Assembly: GCA_023426125.1 (NCBI GenBank)
Contig: JAFABI010000049.1
Span: 62,001 to 126,000 of the forward strand
Direction: 5' to 3'
Origin: Bacillota bacterium
Lineage (GTDB): Bacteria > Bacillota > Clostridia > Acetivibrionales > DTU013
DNA length: 64,000 nt
Positions 16,760 to 26,934 of the stretch are shown piece by piece. A program made the translations under genes and the position numbers. The notes beneath the pieces were generated by a model, which was given only the letters and a program-made list of their open reading frames with translations, did no database searches and was not told the origin of the DNA. The stretch's first letter is position 1, and the number at the start of each line of letters is the position of its first letter.

Positions 16760-18322
16760 ATGAAAAAAGCGATTACCCTTTTATGTCTGGTTATGATTGC
16801 AGTCATGGCAGTCACTGGCTGTTCCTCAGATAAAGGAGGTACTCCGTCGGAAAAAACCGGCGCTACAGCGGCAGGGTCCGCCGAAAGCACCTCCGGGGAT
16901 AAAAGCGGCAATGAAGCTGTGAATACGGATAAGCCTGTAGAATTTGAACTCATGGCGTATTTTGTTATGAATGTATCACCGGAAGACGCAATTCTTCAGG
17001 AAATAAAGAAAAAATTCAATGCTACCATCAAGCCGACCATTACCAACATATCCAACTACCAACAGACATTGAGCATGCGGATTGCCTCAGGGGACATTCC
17101 CGATTGGTTCCGCGCCACGGATCAAAATCTGTTCAATCAGCTTGTTGAAGATAAGGCGCTTCTTAATGTTACCGAATACGCCAATAAATTTGGTTTTAGA
17201 AACATCGTTGATCAGTGCCAGAAACCAATGGCCAATATGCTTGCGACAAAAGGCCAGTTCTACCGGGTTCCTGACTCCCTGGGCCATCTGAATCCTGGAT
17301 TCTATGTAAGAGAGGACTGGATGAAAAAGCTTGGCCTGAATGCGCCTGAAACCTTTGATGATTTTAAAGGCATACTGAAGGCATTTATTGACAATGACCC
17401 GGACGGTAAAGGTACCACCGGCCTGACGACTTATGGCAACTGGTCCATAGACAGGTTTGCCCCTGCATGGACAGGCTATTATGGGTGGGGCAGAGTCAAC
17501 GACAAGCTGACCTGGTTCCATGCAGATCCAAATTACAAGGAAGCTTTAAAATACTGGGCCGACCTCTATAAAAACAAGCTTCTGGACCCGGAAGTCCTTA
17601 CCAATTCCTATGACAAAGCAATGCAGAAGTTTGCTTCCGGACGTGCCGGTGTGCTTTGCATGAACATGGTGCAGATATGGTGGGACGCAAATGAAAAGCC
17701 TTTGAAACAGTACAAGGCGGATGCGGAGCTTGGGGCTTTTGTGCCGGTGCCCAGCGGACCGAAGGGCTCTTTTACAAGCGCCGGAGGAATTCCTTACTAT
17801 GCGGATTCCTGTTTCTCGGCAAAGGCCGACGAGGAAACAAAAGTAAGAATGCTGGCCGTCATGGATTACCTCTTGAGCGAAGAGGGGCGCATGCTCACTT
17901 TGTATGGTTTGGAAGGACAGCATCATAAGGTTGAAAATGGACAAAAAGTTCAGCTGACCGATGTGATTACGAAGGAATGGGGGCAGGGACAGCACCTGCT
18001 GGGTGAAGTTGCCGATTTTGGCTCAAACGATTTAATTGCCACAAGCCCTGTAATACAGAAATGGTTCCAATGGCAGGATCAACCCGGCGTGGTACAGAAT
18101 GACTGGGCAAGCATGTTCTCTACGGATGAAACAGCCAAGATAATGGCATCCATTGGAGAAGTAGACAATAAATGGCTGGTGGAATTCCTGCTGGGTGAAA
18201 CGGATATTGACGCGAATTGGGATACCTATGTTGGAAAGCTTAAAGAAGCCGGATTGGATAAATGGACCCAGTTGGTGGAAAAGTACCTGGCAGATAACGA
18301 CGCAAAGATTCCCGAATTCTAG
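16760..18322 (+). CDS. ABC transporter extracellular solute-binding lipoprotein (LplA-like)
   Basis: A 520-residue lipoprotein with signal peptide MKKAITLLCL...VTGCSSDKGG; the lipobox Cys is residue 21. A Gly/Ser/Thr-rich tether precedes a family-1 solute-binding fold (YFVMNVSPED, FDDFKGILKAF, KADEETKVRMLAVMDYLLSEEG). It most resembles the large LplA/YtcQ proteins that Firmicutes use to capture oligosaccharides or pectin- and xylan-derived sugars. Two permease genes follow, with no ATPase, so a shared MsmX-type ATPase is expected. The RBS is AGGGAG. Confidence 0.9.
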   Translation: MKKAITLLCLVMIAVMAVTGCSSDKGGTPSEKTGATAAGSAESTSGDKSGNEAVNTDKPVEFELMAYFVMNVSPEDAILQEIKKKFNATIKPTITNISNYQQTLSMRIASGDIPDWFRATDQNLFNQLVEDKALLNVTEYANKFGFRNIVDQCQKPMANMLATKGQFYRVPDSLGHLNPGFYVREDWMKKLGLNAPETFDDFKGILKAFIDNDPDGKGTTGLTTYGNWSIDRFAPAWTGYYGWGRVNDKLTWFHADPNYKEALKYWADLYKNKLLDPEVLTNSYDKAMQKFASGRAGVLCMNMVQIWWDANEKPLKQYKADAELGAFVPVPSGPKGSFTSAGGIPYYADSCFSAKADEETKVRMLAVMDYLLSEEGRMLTLYGLEGQHHKVENGQKVQLTDVITKEWGQGQHLLGEVADFGSNDLIATSPVIQKWFQWQDQPGVVQNDWASMFSTDETAKIMASIGEVDNKWLVEFLLGETDIDANWDTYVGKLKEAGLDKWTQLVEKYLADNDAKIPEF

Positions 18323-18508
18323 CACTCTGCCAGCTTTAAAAAATGTATTTTGGCGTCAAGCCCAAGCCTGATTTCATAAGCATTTATCCAAGAAAGTTTC
18401 GTGTGAAATCAGGCCGGGCACCCTACTAAGGCCGGTTTTTGCAGGGAGGGAAAAGCATTGGCTGTTCTTTCCCTGCAAAAGGATTTAACATCTGAAAGGG
18501 GCAATTCT

Positions 18509-19450
18509 ATGCAGCAGGCAGCATCAAAACCGACAGCAGCCGGTAAAGGGGCTCTCGTGGAAAAGATATGGAAGGCCAGGCACTGGTATGTGTTTATTCT
18601 TCCCGCCGTTATTCTCTATGCCGTGTTCCGGTATTACCCGTTATATTATGTTCAGATTGCTTTCAGGGAATTTCGCTTTACCAGGCCCATTACCCAGTGT
18701 GAGTTCGTCGGTTTTGACTATTTCATCGAGCTTTTTGAAAGTCCGGGTTTTTGGACTGCTTTCAGCAACACCTTGATTATAAACTTCTACAAGCTGCTCA
18801 TTTGTTTTCCGGCGCCCATTGTGATTGCCATACTGATCAATGAGATCAGAAGCCGGCTATTTAAACGAAGTGTCCAGACCATCCTTTATCTGCCTCATTT
18901 TGTATCCTGGATTGTTGTGGCCAGCATCATAACCAACTTTCTTACAGTAAACGGGGGAGTGGCCAACAATGTGATTGGGCTCCTGGGGTATGAACCTGTG
19001 ATGTTTCTCGGTCAAAAGGAATATTTCCGTGCGATTGTAGTGCTGACAGAGCTCTGGAAGGAAGCGGGATGGGGGGCGATCATATACCTTTCGGCCCTTA
19101 CATCCATTGATCCTCAGCTATACGATTCAGCTGACATGGATGGGGCTAATTGGTTCCAAAGATTATACTACATAACCCTGGCCGGTATTAAGGAGATCAT
19201 CGTGGTCATGCTTATTCTGCGGATAGGCAACATCCTTGGAGGAAGCTTTGACCAGATACAATCCATCCTTAACGTACAGGTATTACCGGTCGGTGATACG
19301 CTTGACACCTATGTATTCCGGGTAGGTATTGCCAATAACCGGTATAGTTTTGCCACAGCAGCGGGTCTTTTTAATACGGCTGTCGCCGCAATCATGCTTT
19401 TTGCTGCGGACAGGTTTGCCAAACGGCTGGGTGAGCGAGGACTTTTCTAA
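18509..19450 (+). CDS. ABC transporter permease, LplB/YtcP type
   Basis: A multi-spanning permease of the CUT1-type sugar family. I use ATG 18509 (AAAGGGG seven bases upstream, 313 residues); TTG 18458, which has a very strong GGGAGGG, is an equally plausible start adding 17 residues. Six hydrophobic segments and the EAA coupling motif (DSADMDGANWFQRLYYITLAGIK, near residue 206) are visible. It sits between the solute-binding protein and the second permease in one operon, 137-187 bp downstream of the former. Confidence 0.9.
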   Translation: MQQAASKPTAAGKGALVEKIWKARHWYVFILPAVILYAVFRYYPLYYVQIAFREFRFTRPITQCEFVGFDYFIELFESPGFWTAFSNTLIINFYKLLICFPAPIVIAILINEIRSRLFKRSVQTILYLPHFVSWIVVASIITNFLTVNGGVANNVIGLLGYEPVMFLGQKEYFRAIVVLTELWKEAGWGAIIYLSALTSIDPQLYDSADMDGANWFQRLYYITLAGIKEIIVVMLILRIGNILGGSFDQIQSILNVQVLPVGDTLDTYVFRVGIANNRYSFATAAGLFNTAVAAIMLFAADRFAKRLGERGLF

Positions 19451-19465
19451 TGGGAGATAAGAATT

Positions 19466-20353
19466 ATGAGCTACTTTAAGTTAAAGAAATTCAGGGGAAT
19501 GGATCTATTTCTTCTTGTTTTTTTCACCACTGCATCCCTGGTGACGTTGTATCCCTTCTGGCACTGCCTTGTGGGCTCATTGATCCCTTATCATATTTAT
19601 ATGCAGAAGGTTTTGATGATTTGGCCTGATAATCTCACATTTGATGCATACGCATTTGTTCTAAAGCAGGGACAGATTTTCAATCCTCTGAAGGTCACCC
19701 TGGCGATAACCGTCGTGGGCACACTTGCCAACCTGATGGTGACGACCTTTGTAGCCTATGGCCTGTCGAAAAAATTTCCGGGCAGCGTATTGGTCACCTA
19801 CATGGTTGTGTTTACCATGTTTGTCAGCGCCGGACTGATTCCCAACTATCTGTTGTATAAGCAGTTAAATCTGATAAACAGCATTGGGGTATACATTATC
19901 CCATGCCTGATCAACACTTTTTATTTAATCATTATGCGCACTTATTTTTCGGGGTTCCCCGTCGAAGTGGAGGAAGCGGCGCATATTGACGGGTACAGCG
20001 ATTTCGGTATTTTTTTCAGAATCGTTCTGCCTTTATCCAAGCCGATGCTGGCTGCGATTGCGCTTTTTACCGCAGTTGACTACTGGAACACCTTTTCTCA
20101 ATCGGTATTCTTTATTACCGATTTTAATAAGAAAACCCTGCAGGATTTTCTGTATATGATGATAAACGATAATGCGATGAACGGGGCAGGCACAGGTATG
20201 TCTACGATGGCAGGGTCTCTGGGGAAAACGGTTTTTTCCGAAACCATCAAGCTTGCCAATACGGTAATATCCGTCATTCCCATTCTCATTGTATATCCCT
20301 TTTTGCAGAAGTATTTTACCAGCGGCATTATGATCGGGGCCATTAAGGGTTGA
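19466..20353 (+). CDS. ABC transporter permease, LplC/YtcP type
   Basis: A 295-residue second permease with six hydrophobic segments. The EAA loop reads EEAAHIDGYSDFGIFFRIVLPLSKP. The start has GGGAGATAAGAATT before ATG. It follows the first permease by 15 bp, forming the heterodimeric membrane channel of the importer. No ATPase gene is present in the cluster. The next gene is a DUF4838 protein, which suggests the substrate is a polysaccharide or glycoside fragment. Confidence 0.92.
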   Translation: MSYFKLKKFRGMDLFLLVFFTTASLVTLYPFWHCLVGSLIPYHIYMQKVLMIWPDNLTFDAYAFVLKQGQIFNPLKVTLAITVVGTLANLMVTTFVAYGLSKKFPGSVLVTYMVVFTMFVSAGLIPNYLLYKQLNLINSIGVYIIPCLINTFYLIIMRTYFSGFPVEVEEAAHIDGYSDFGIFFRIVLPLSKPMLAAIALFTAVDYWNTFSQSVFFITDFNKKTLQDFLYMMINDNAMNGAGTGMSTMAGSLGKTVFSETIKLANTVISVIPILIVYPFLQKYFTSGIMIGAIKG

Positions 20354-20384
20354 ACTAAATTCAAAAGGAGTACAGGAAACAAAT

Positions 20385-21347
20385 ATGATAGCGAGAAGAG
20401 GACTTTTAATACACCCTGAGGAGATTGGAGAGTATTGGCTGAAAAGACTTGAAAACTCCGGACTGAATTTGCTCGGCATTCATCCGGTAGGCGGACCCCA
20501 GGCTGCGGATACCCTGGTTGAGGCCATCGCCTTTATGAGCAAAGCGGAAAATTTGCTGCTGCTGGACCGGTACAAGGATTCGGGCTTGGAGATAGAATAT
20601 GAAATCCATGCGATGTCATGGCTCCTTCCCCGCGACCTGTACGAAAAGCATCCGGAAATGTTCAGGATGGATGTCAACGGGACAAGGACCAATGACTTTA
20701 ATTTGTGTACATCCAACAAGGACGCCCTGGATTGCATTGAAGAAAGGGCTGAGCGTTTAGCGGGGATCTTTGTGCCTACGACGGACAGGTACTATTTCTG
20801 GACCGACGATGTAAAGGACATGTGCTGCTGCTGCAAGGAATGCAGAAAGCTAAGTCCATCCGACCAGGCCATGACAATTTATAACACGATCCTCCGGGGA
20901 ATAAAAAAAGCCAACCCACAGGCCATGCATTGCTACCTGGCATATAATGAAACCATGGCGCCGCCTGGAAGGGTGGAGCCTGAAGATGGAATATTCCTTG
21001 AGTTTGCACCCATCAGGAGGGACTCGGCTGTACCCATTGACGATGATACCTGCAGTCTCAACGGCAGCGAGATTGCATCCCTGGCCGGCCTGCTGGACTG
21101 CTTCGGAAGAAGGAATGCCCAGGTACTGGAGTACTGGATCGACAACTCCCGCTTTTCCGGCTGGAAAAAGCCGCCGCAAAAGCTGGTACTGAACAGTGAT
21201 GTTATGAAAAGGGATGTGGAGTTTTATCATTCCATGGGCTTCGAGTCTATCACAAGCTTTGCCTGTTACCTTGGGGAGGATTATTACCGGCTGCATGGAG
21301 AGCCTCCGCTGGAAGAATACTCGCATATTTTGCAGAATGCGGGGTAA
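20385..21347 (+). CDS. DUF4838-like glycoside-associated protein
   Basis: A 320-residue cytosolic protein with no signal peptide, 31 bp after the permease. The motifs LLPRDLYEKHPEMFRMDVNGTR and FWTDDVKDMCCCCKECRKLSP resemble the DUF4838 TIM-barrel family, often encoded beside carbohydrate-active enzymes. A CCCCKEC run near 146-152 is striking and could bind metal. The exact activity is unknown; a hexosaminidase-like role is possible. It shares the operon with the LplABC-type genes, and the YesM/YesN pair follows. Confidence 0.7.
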   Translation: MIARRGLLIHPEEIGEYWLKRLENSGLNLLGIHPVGGPQAADTLVEAIAFMSKAENLLLLDRYKDSGLEIEYEIHAMSWLLPRDLYEKHPEMFRMDVNGTRTNDFNLCTSNKDALDCIEERAERLAGIFVPTTDRYYFWTDDVKDMCCCCKECRKLSPSDQAMTIYNTILRGIKKANPQAMHCYLAYNETMAPPGRVEPEDGIFLEFAPIRRDSAVPIDDDTCSLNGSEIASLAGLLDCFGRRNAQVLEYWIDNSRFSGWKKPPQKLVLNSDVMKRDVEFYHSMGFESITSFACYLGEDYYRLHGEPPLEEYSHILQNAG

Positions 21348-21541
21348 GATCCCGGACCTGGGGATGTGGAACAGACAAAAGGTTCCTGTGTCCAAATGGC
21401 ATATTTGGCTCCTTAGCAGGCAAACGCCTTGATGCAACGCCTTCTTGTGTGGTATTATGGAAAAGAAGGCTCCATCAGGCTTTTCCCGCTTTGTTTGCGA
21501 ATTTGCACAGCTTATATCAAGATGCATGGGGAGAAATTTGT

Positions 21542-24319
21542 ATGCTGATAAAAACTTATAAAAAGCGCATATTTATCTCCATCGCGGGTATATTGCTGGT
21601 CATTCTGTCAATGGTCTGCTTAACCAGCTTCTATGTTTCACGGAGCATTATGAAAACCGGCTATACGGATACGAAAATCCAACAGCTGCATGTTATCAAC
21701 CAGCAAATCAACTATTCCTGTGAACAGGCAAATGACGTCCTGAATTTAATGGCCCATGATGCCGATATTGCAAATGCCGTGAAAGAAATTGACAGGGGAA
21801 CCATGAGCAGCGTCTTCGTACAGGCCGCCAAAAAGCTTCAAAATTTGATTATTTCTAGAAAGACTGCTTATTTGTATTTTAAGAAGGTCTATATTGTTTC
21901 ATCAAAGTTCATTTTGTCGGAAAACGGCATCGAGGCGAATTTGACAACGGAGGCCGAAACCGTAACAAAAAACCCTTATATGTCAAAATTGCTTACAGAC
22001 GAGCAATTCAGGCAGTATATCATTTCAAACGACAGCGATGTGTTTGATGAAAATATACTGATAACGCATATAAACGAGACATCATTTATTGTGGGAATAC
22101 TTGATTTTAAACGCCTGCTCGGGGAAAAGCAGGAGAGGATGCTTTATGTCTTTGACAGCAGCAATGATCTTATCTTTAAGGACAATGAATCAGCAGAGAG
22201 GATGGAATATGTCAAAGAAAATCTGGAGTTTTTTTGGCGCACTACTGCGGAAAAGACGAATGCTGCGGCAGCGAAATATCTGCCGGTTGCATTAAGCGGC
22301 TCGGGGAACAGCTTTAAATATCTCATGCTGGTGGATGTCGAACTGCTTAACAAGGCGTTGATGGCACCGCTTCTTAAACTGGTATTGCTTGCCGGGGTTG
22401 TGTTTTTTATCTGGCTGGCGGTACTGTATTTTTCCGCCGCCTTTGTTATACGCCCTATAACGCTGCTGAATAAGGTAGCGGCGGGAATAAAGGATTCCTC
22501 CGATACCGGGGAACTGGATGGTTTTATAACGCGTATGGAAAAGGTCAAACGGATGCGGGTAAAGGTATACTTATATTACTGTCTGATCCTGGTTCCGCTA
22601 ATCGTTGTTACTGCCGCTTCCTATCTGATATTCAAGGACACGATCATGGAAGAAATACAGTCGACATATAACCGTTCGGTGGAGCAGGTGGCAGAGAGCC
22701 TGGAAAAGCGGTTTGAAGGATATATGAGCCTGTCGCGGCAGGTATGCTTCGATAAAGCCCTGAAGGATGTTCTTGTCTCGCAGCCGGAAAATCCGCAAGC
22801 CGGTGACGAAAATCCCTTAAAAGCCGGCTTCAACAATATTCTTTACAGAAACGGAGTACTGTCCCAGGCCGTAAACTATATAAAGCTTTACGATTCCCGG
22901 GGAAATCTTTGCTTTTCCACCTATACAAGCCAGGATACGGAGAAGCTGGAGCCTGCCGTATTGGAGAAGCTGGAGGCGCCCTTGAGCTATAGTGTTTTTA
23001 CTATGAGCAAAACGGAGGAAGGGAAGGGCAGTATTTATTTCATTATTCGCAACCATGAATATTCAGCCGGTCAAAACCTGCTGAATATTTTGGGCTATCT
23101 GGAGATGGGGGTTAGCGGTTTTTTTGATTCGAAGCTTACGGTAACCCAGTTTACACCTTACAGCATGCGATATATTTACAGCAAATCCGACTGGAGCCTT
23201 ATCAGCACTGCCTCATCGGCTCCATACAGGCATCTGGTGGAGGGCATGGCGCAGGGGAACCTGATCTCTGACGATTTCCCCCAAATAGTACAATTGGATA
23301 CGGGGAAGGCGATGATCGCATCAAAGCGGATTCAGGGAACGGATTGGATGCTGATTTATATGTTTCCCCTGGAAGGTCTGATGAAGGAAAACCTTAAAAT
23401 CCTATACTATAACATTTATTCTCTTTGCGTGCTTTTGTTTCTGCTCATGATCCTGTCGGGATTTTTTACTGTAAGTATGGTAGGCCCGATTGCCAGGCTT
23501 CAAAAATATTTCAGTCTGGCTTCGCCGGGAAGTATCGACCTGCCGGTCCCTCAAAATATTGAAAATGAAGTAGGCGCCCTCGCACTTTCTTTTCGAGAAC
23601 TTTTGAAACGGATAAACGGACTTACGGAACAAATAAAGAGGAAGGAAAAGGAAAGGTTCGAACTGGAGCGCCGCAGGAATGAACTGCAGATCGTAGTGCT
23701 CCAGTCGCAAATGAATCCGCATTTGCTGTATAACATTTTTACATCGATGAAGTTTTTGCTGATCGCTGAAAAAAAAGACGAGCTGCAGCAAATGATCGAA
23801 GCCACGGGAGCTTTCCTGCGCAACAGCCTGGTATCGGGGGAATACCAGGTGAAGCTTTCAAAGGAAATCGCCTATGTAAAGTCTTATGTCAAGATACAGC
23901 AGATCAGGCATAACGAAAGGATTGAAGCCAAGTGGCACATGGAGAATGCGGAGCTGACGGATTTGCTTGTTCCCAAATACATTTTGCAGCCCATCATTGA
24001 AAACTCCATCGTGCACGGCATGCCCAGATCAAAGGTGCTTAGCGTTGATGTCGGCATGCATGCTGTCTATGAAACAAATTTGCTGGAAATTGTTGTTACA
24101 GACAATGGAATCGGAATACCTGAGGAAAAGCTGGACGAGATTCATGCCGTTTTGTCCGGGGGTAATCCATCTGTCCATGTAGGACTGCCAAATATAAACG
24201 AAAGAATACAGTTGAATTACGGCAGCAGATACGGATTGAAAATCGAAAGCGAGAGCGGCCATTGGACACGGGTAACTGTCATGCTTCCGATTCAAAAGGG
24301 AGGAGAAAGCGATGTATAA
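21542..24319 (+). CDS. YesM-type sensor histidine kinase with two tandem sensor modules
   Basis: A 925-residue kinase from ATG 21542 (GGGGAG upstream; the frame is open to 21449). There are two complete input modules. The first has a TM near 9-31, an extracytoplasmic sensor and a TM near 280-300. The second has a TM near 345-365, another extracytoplasmic sensor and a TM near 620-645. A HAMP domain, a coiled coil, the His_kinase box (QMNPHLLYNIF, phospho-His ~723) and an HATPase domain with NGIGIPEE follow. YesM proteins usually have one sensor. The gene overlaps the YesN regulator by 8 bp and probably controls the sugar transporter genes upstream. Confidence 0.9.
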   Translation: MLIKTYKKRIFISIAGILLVILSMVCLTSFYVSRSIMKTGYTDTKIQQLHVINQQINYSCEQANDVLNLMAHDADIANAVKEIDRGTMSSVFVQAAKKLQNLIISRKTAYLYFKKVYIVSSKFILSENGIEANLTTEAETVTKNPYMSKLLTDEQFRQYIISNDSDVFDENILITHINETSFIVGILDFKRLLGEKQERMLYVFDSSNDLIFKDNESAERMEYVKENLEFFWRTTAEKTNAAAAKYLPVALSGSGNSFKYLMLVDVELLNKALMAPLLKLVLLAGVVFFIWLAVLYFSAAFVIRPITLLNKVAAGIKDSSDTGELDGFITRMEKVKRMRVKVYLYYCLILVPLIVVTAASYLIFKDTIMEEIQSTYNRSVEQVAESLEKRFEGYMSLSRQVCFDKALKDVLVSQPENPQAGDENPLKAGFNNILYRNGVLSQAVNYIKLYDSRGNLCFSTYTSQDTEKLEPAVLEKLEAPLSYSVFTMSKTEEGKGSIYFIIRNHEYSAGQNLLNILGYLEMGVSGFFDSKLTVTQFTPYSMRYIYSKSDWSLISTASSAPYRHLVEGMAQGNLISDDFPQIVQLDTGKAMIASKRIQGTDWMLIYMFPLEGLMKENLKILYYNIYSLCVLLFLLMILSGFFTVSMVGPIARLQKYFSLASPGSIDLPVPQNIENEVGALALSFRELLKRINGLTEQIKRKEKERFELERRRNELQIVVLQSQMNPHLLYNIFTSMKFLLIAEKKDELQQMIEATGAFLRNSLVSGEYQVKLSKEIAYVKSYVKIQQIRHNERIEAKWHMENAELTDLLVPKYILQPIIENSIVHGMPRSKVLSVDVGMHAVYETNLLEIVVTDNGIGIPEEKLDEIHAVLSGGNPSVHVGLPNINERIQLNYGSRYGLKIESESGHWTRVTVMLPIQKGGESDV

Positions 24320-25787
24320 CCTTCTGATCGTGGAAGATGAGGAAATCATCAGGAATGGCCTGCGCAACTCAATTGATTGGGAAAGCATGGGCTATAAGGT
24401 GGTAGGGGTTGCCAGCGATGGCTTCGAGGGACTAAAACTGTTTAAGGTCCTTCAGCCGCAGGTTTTGCTGACGGATATCAAAATGCCTGAGTTTGACGGG
24501 ATTGCACTTCTTAAGGAAATAAAAAAACTTGACCCCGGCGCCGAGGTAGTGCTGCTCAGCGGCTATGCCGAATTCGAATATGCGAGGCAGGCGGTAGCTC
24601 ATGACGCATTTTCGTATATATTGAAGATGGATTTGTTTTCACAGCTGGAGCCTGTATTCCGGCAACTGAAGGAGCATCTGGACGCCGCCAGGAAAAAGGA
24701 CATGGAGGTGCGGAAGCTGAAAACGGATAGCGATAACCAGGCATTTATATCGGCCATCCGGGAAAAGGAGTGGGATGCTTTACATATTGGAGGAAACAGC
24801 TTTTGCACCGCAGTCGTCGGTGCAGGCTGGAACCTATGCAGGCATGAGGATGCCGGCAAATTGGAAGAATGCAGTGTGATTCAGGGTGAATATGCCGGCC
24901 GCGGGATATTTCTTTATTATGGAAATTCTGAGGAAGGTGTGCTTAAAGGTATACAAAATGCTTTAAAGAAAATTGCCGCGGATTCTCAGCGCCCTTCCAC
25001 GGTAATTGGTGTGGGAAGCATGGTACACAAGGAAAAGGATATAACCGCTTCATATTATGAGGCCATGAAAATGGTGGATTTGGGAACCTACGAGAAAAAA
25101 GGGGGTTTTTCCGTATATGAATACAACAGGATCGGGCTTGATTCCAGGGGAGTTAACGGCAGATGGTCTGCGGAGTTTTTTATACAGCTGCTGCTGTCGG
25201 GGAAGGATACCGAATTTCTGAAAAATATAGGCGAATACATAAAGGATTCCATATTTTCACGGGACATTACGGTACCCAGTATAAGATCCTATATTTTAGG
25301 CATATTCGGGAGACTGTCCATCATTTGTGATTTTCCGCCCATGAAGGATCAATACAGCGAATTAGCAGCAGGTATTTGCCGTCTCGATTCCATGCTGGAG
25401 ATCTTTCACTGGATCGAAGGCATCCTCCCCGGCATCACGAAAACCGTTAAAAGCTATAGGGCTGCTAATGACGGAAGTATGCAGGCGGCAATCGCCTTTA
25501 TTGACAAAAATTACGGCATGGAAATAAAAATGGAGGATGTTGCAAGGTATTTTTTCATTAGTCCCCCATATTTCAGTGCGCAGTTTAAAAAGTTTACAGG
25601 AATGACTTTTACCGGGTACATGAAGCTTCGCCGTCTGGAATGGGCCAGTCATCTGATTCTTAGCACGAACAAAAAGATTACCGTCATTGCAGGTGAAGTC
25701 GGATACGAGGACGAGAAGCATTTCTCAAGGCTTTTTAAAGAAAAGTACGGCATGACTCCTGCCCAGTACAGATACAAGAGCCCATGA
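24312..25787 (+). CDS. YesN-type response regulator, AraC DNA-binding domain
   Basis: A 491-residue protein that overlaps the kinase stop by 8 bp. The REC domain occupies 1-~120 (phospho-Asp in LLTDIKMPEFDG, ~56). A middle region of ~250 residues without a named domain follows. The C-terminal AraC HTH (~390-491) has DVARYFFISPPYFSAQFKK and GYEDEKHFSRLFKEKYGMTPAQYR. It is the partner of the YesM-type kinase and the likely activator of the Lpl operon. Confidence 0.92.
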   Translation: MYNLLIVEDEEIIRNGLRNSIDWESMGYKVVGVASDGFEGLKLFKVLQPQVLLTDIKMPEFDGIALLKEIKKLDPGAEVVLLSGYAEFEYARQAVAHDAFSYILKMDLFSQLEPVFRQLKEHLDAARKKDMEVRKLKTDSDNQAFISAIREKEWDALHIGGNSFCTAVVGAGWNLCRHEDAGKLEECSVIQGEYAGRGIFLYYGNSEEGVLKGIQNALKKIAADSQRPSTVIGVGSMVHKEKDITASYYEAMKMVDLGTYEKKGGFSVYEYNRIGLDSRGVNGRWSAEFFIQLLLSGKDTEFLKNIGEYIKDSIFSRDITVPSIRSYILGIFGRLSIICDFPPMKDQYSELAAGICRLDSMLEIFHWIEGILPGITKTVKSYRAANDGSMQAAIAFIDKNYGMEIKMEDVARYFFISPPYFSAQFKKFTGMTFTGYMKLRRLEWASHLILSTNKKITVIAGEVGYEDEKHFSRLFKEKYGMTPAQYRYKSP

Positions 25788-25831
25788 ACCGGTGAAAAAG
25801 TCTGCCGGACAGCGGTATTCCTTACAGCGGC

Positions 25832-26761
25832 CTACTCCCGCAAAAGCCTCAGCGTCAGGCACCGCAGGCTGCCGCCGCCAGCCAGCAGGGCGTCGGGGTG
25901 GAATTGCATAAACCGGACCCCCATGGATTCCAGCGTCCTCCGGGTTGCAGGCTTCAGTGAGATGTCGTAATTAATGACATGGTTGGGCGCCAGAGTAACA
26001 AAGGATGTGCCCCATTTCTGCTGTTCTTCGTCGGAGACGGGAATCAGCTCCAGCTTCCTCTGCTTCATCCAGGCGGCAAAATCAATTTCCTGCCGGCTGT
26101 TTTTCCGGATATGCCAGCACTTAAGGAAGGCGGGCGGAAAATACACTCCCAATTGGTCCGATATCCTGTTGAATATCATATCGGGGTGCATGAAGCGCCT
26201 GGCCTGGGGGATTTCCGCATAAACCACATCCTGAAAGCGCTGAAGTGCAAAGGAGAAAAAACGTTCAATGGACTCCTTGCTGTGGCGTTCGGTATCCGCT
26301 ACAAACAGCGCATCCGGAGATAAGGCAATAAAGCCTTCGAAGCTGTCTCCCGGCTCACAGGCATGCAGAATGGGGATACCAAGGGTAGTCAGCGCCTCCT
26401 TGACAACAATTTCCTCATATTGCCGCCCGCCGGGGCACATGGTGGATACAACCGCTCCTTTGCCCGTTATAACTGCCGTATCATTTAAATAGGGCAGATT
26501 GGGAAGGTAAGACATCAAGACCCGGTTGTCCGCGATGAGGTCCGACAGCTGATATACCTCCACGCCGTTATCCGACAAGAGCTTGCCGTATGCCTTGTGC
26601 TCATCAAGATACCTGTCATAGTCAGGTACCCTGTCAAAAAGGTAAAATCCCAGATTGGTTTCCTTCACCCGCCGGATGGCCTGTTCCGGGGTGTGCAGCA
26701 TTACTTTCCTCAATTGTCCGAGGTTCTCCGCCCCGTATCGTTCCAGCTTTTTTACATTCAT
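25832..26761 (-). CDS. Amidinotransferase/arginine-deiminase-fold enzyme
   Basis: A 309-residue cytosolic protein of the guanidino-modifying (pentein) fold. Conserved features are FEGF near 141, TERHS near 160, FMHPDMIFNRI near 190 (His-Asp) and GGGSLRCLT near the C-terminus, whose Cys would be the nucleophile. These match the catalytic Glu, His/Asp and Cys of arginine deiminases and amidinotransferases, but the loops differ from ADI, so the substrate could be arginine, agmatine-like or another guanidino compound. It stands alone on the minus strand, convergent with yesN. The upstream RBS is weak (GAGAG). Confidence 0.82.
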   Translation of the reverse strand: MNVKKLERYGAENLGQLRKVMLHTPEQAIRRVKETNLGFYLFDRVPDYDRYLDEHKAYGKLLSDNGVEVYQLSDLIADNRVLMSYLPNLPYLNDTAVITGKGAVVSTMCPGGRQYEEIVVKEALTTLGIPILHACEPGDSFEGFIALSPDALFVADTERHSKESIERFFSFALQRFQDVVYAEIPQARRFMHPDMIFNRISDQLGVYFPPAFLKCWHIRKNSRQEIDFAAWMKQRKLELIPVSDEEQQKWGTSFVTLAPNHVINYDISLKPATRRTLESMGVRFMQFHPDALLAGGGSLRCLTLRLLRE

Positions 26762-26934
26762 AAATCAACTCTCGCTATTGTTTTATTTTCAACAATGCTT
26801 ATTATCACCATAAATTCCGAGCAGTATCCTTCCACAAATAGCAGCCATATTTAAATAAATCCTGTTACTTCATGCCATATTATGGGGAAATATGTATAAT
26901 TGGATAGGCTTTTTCATAGTGGAGGCAATTGGAG

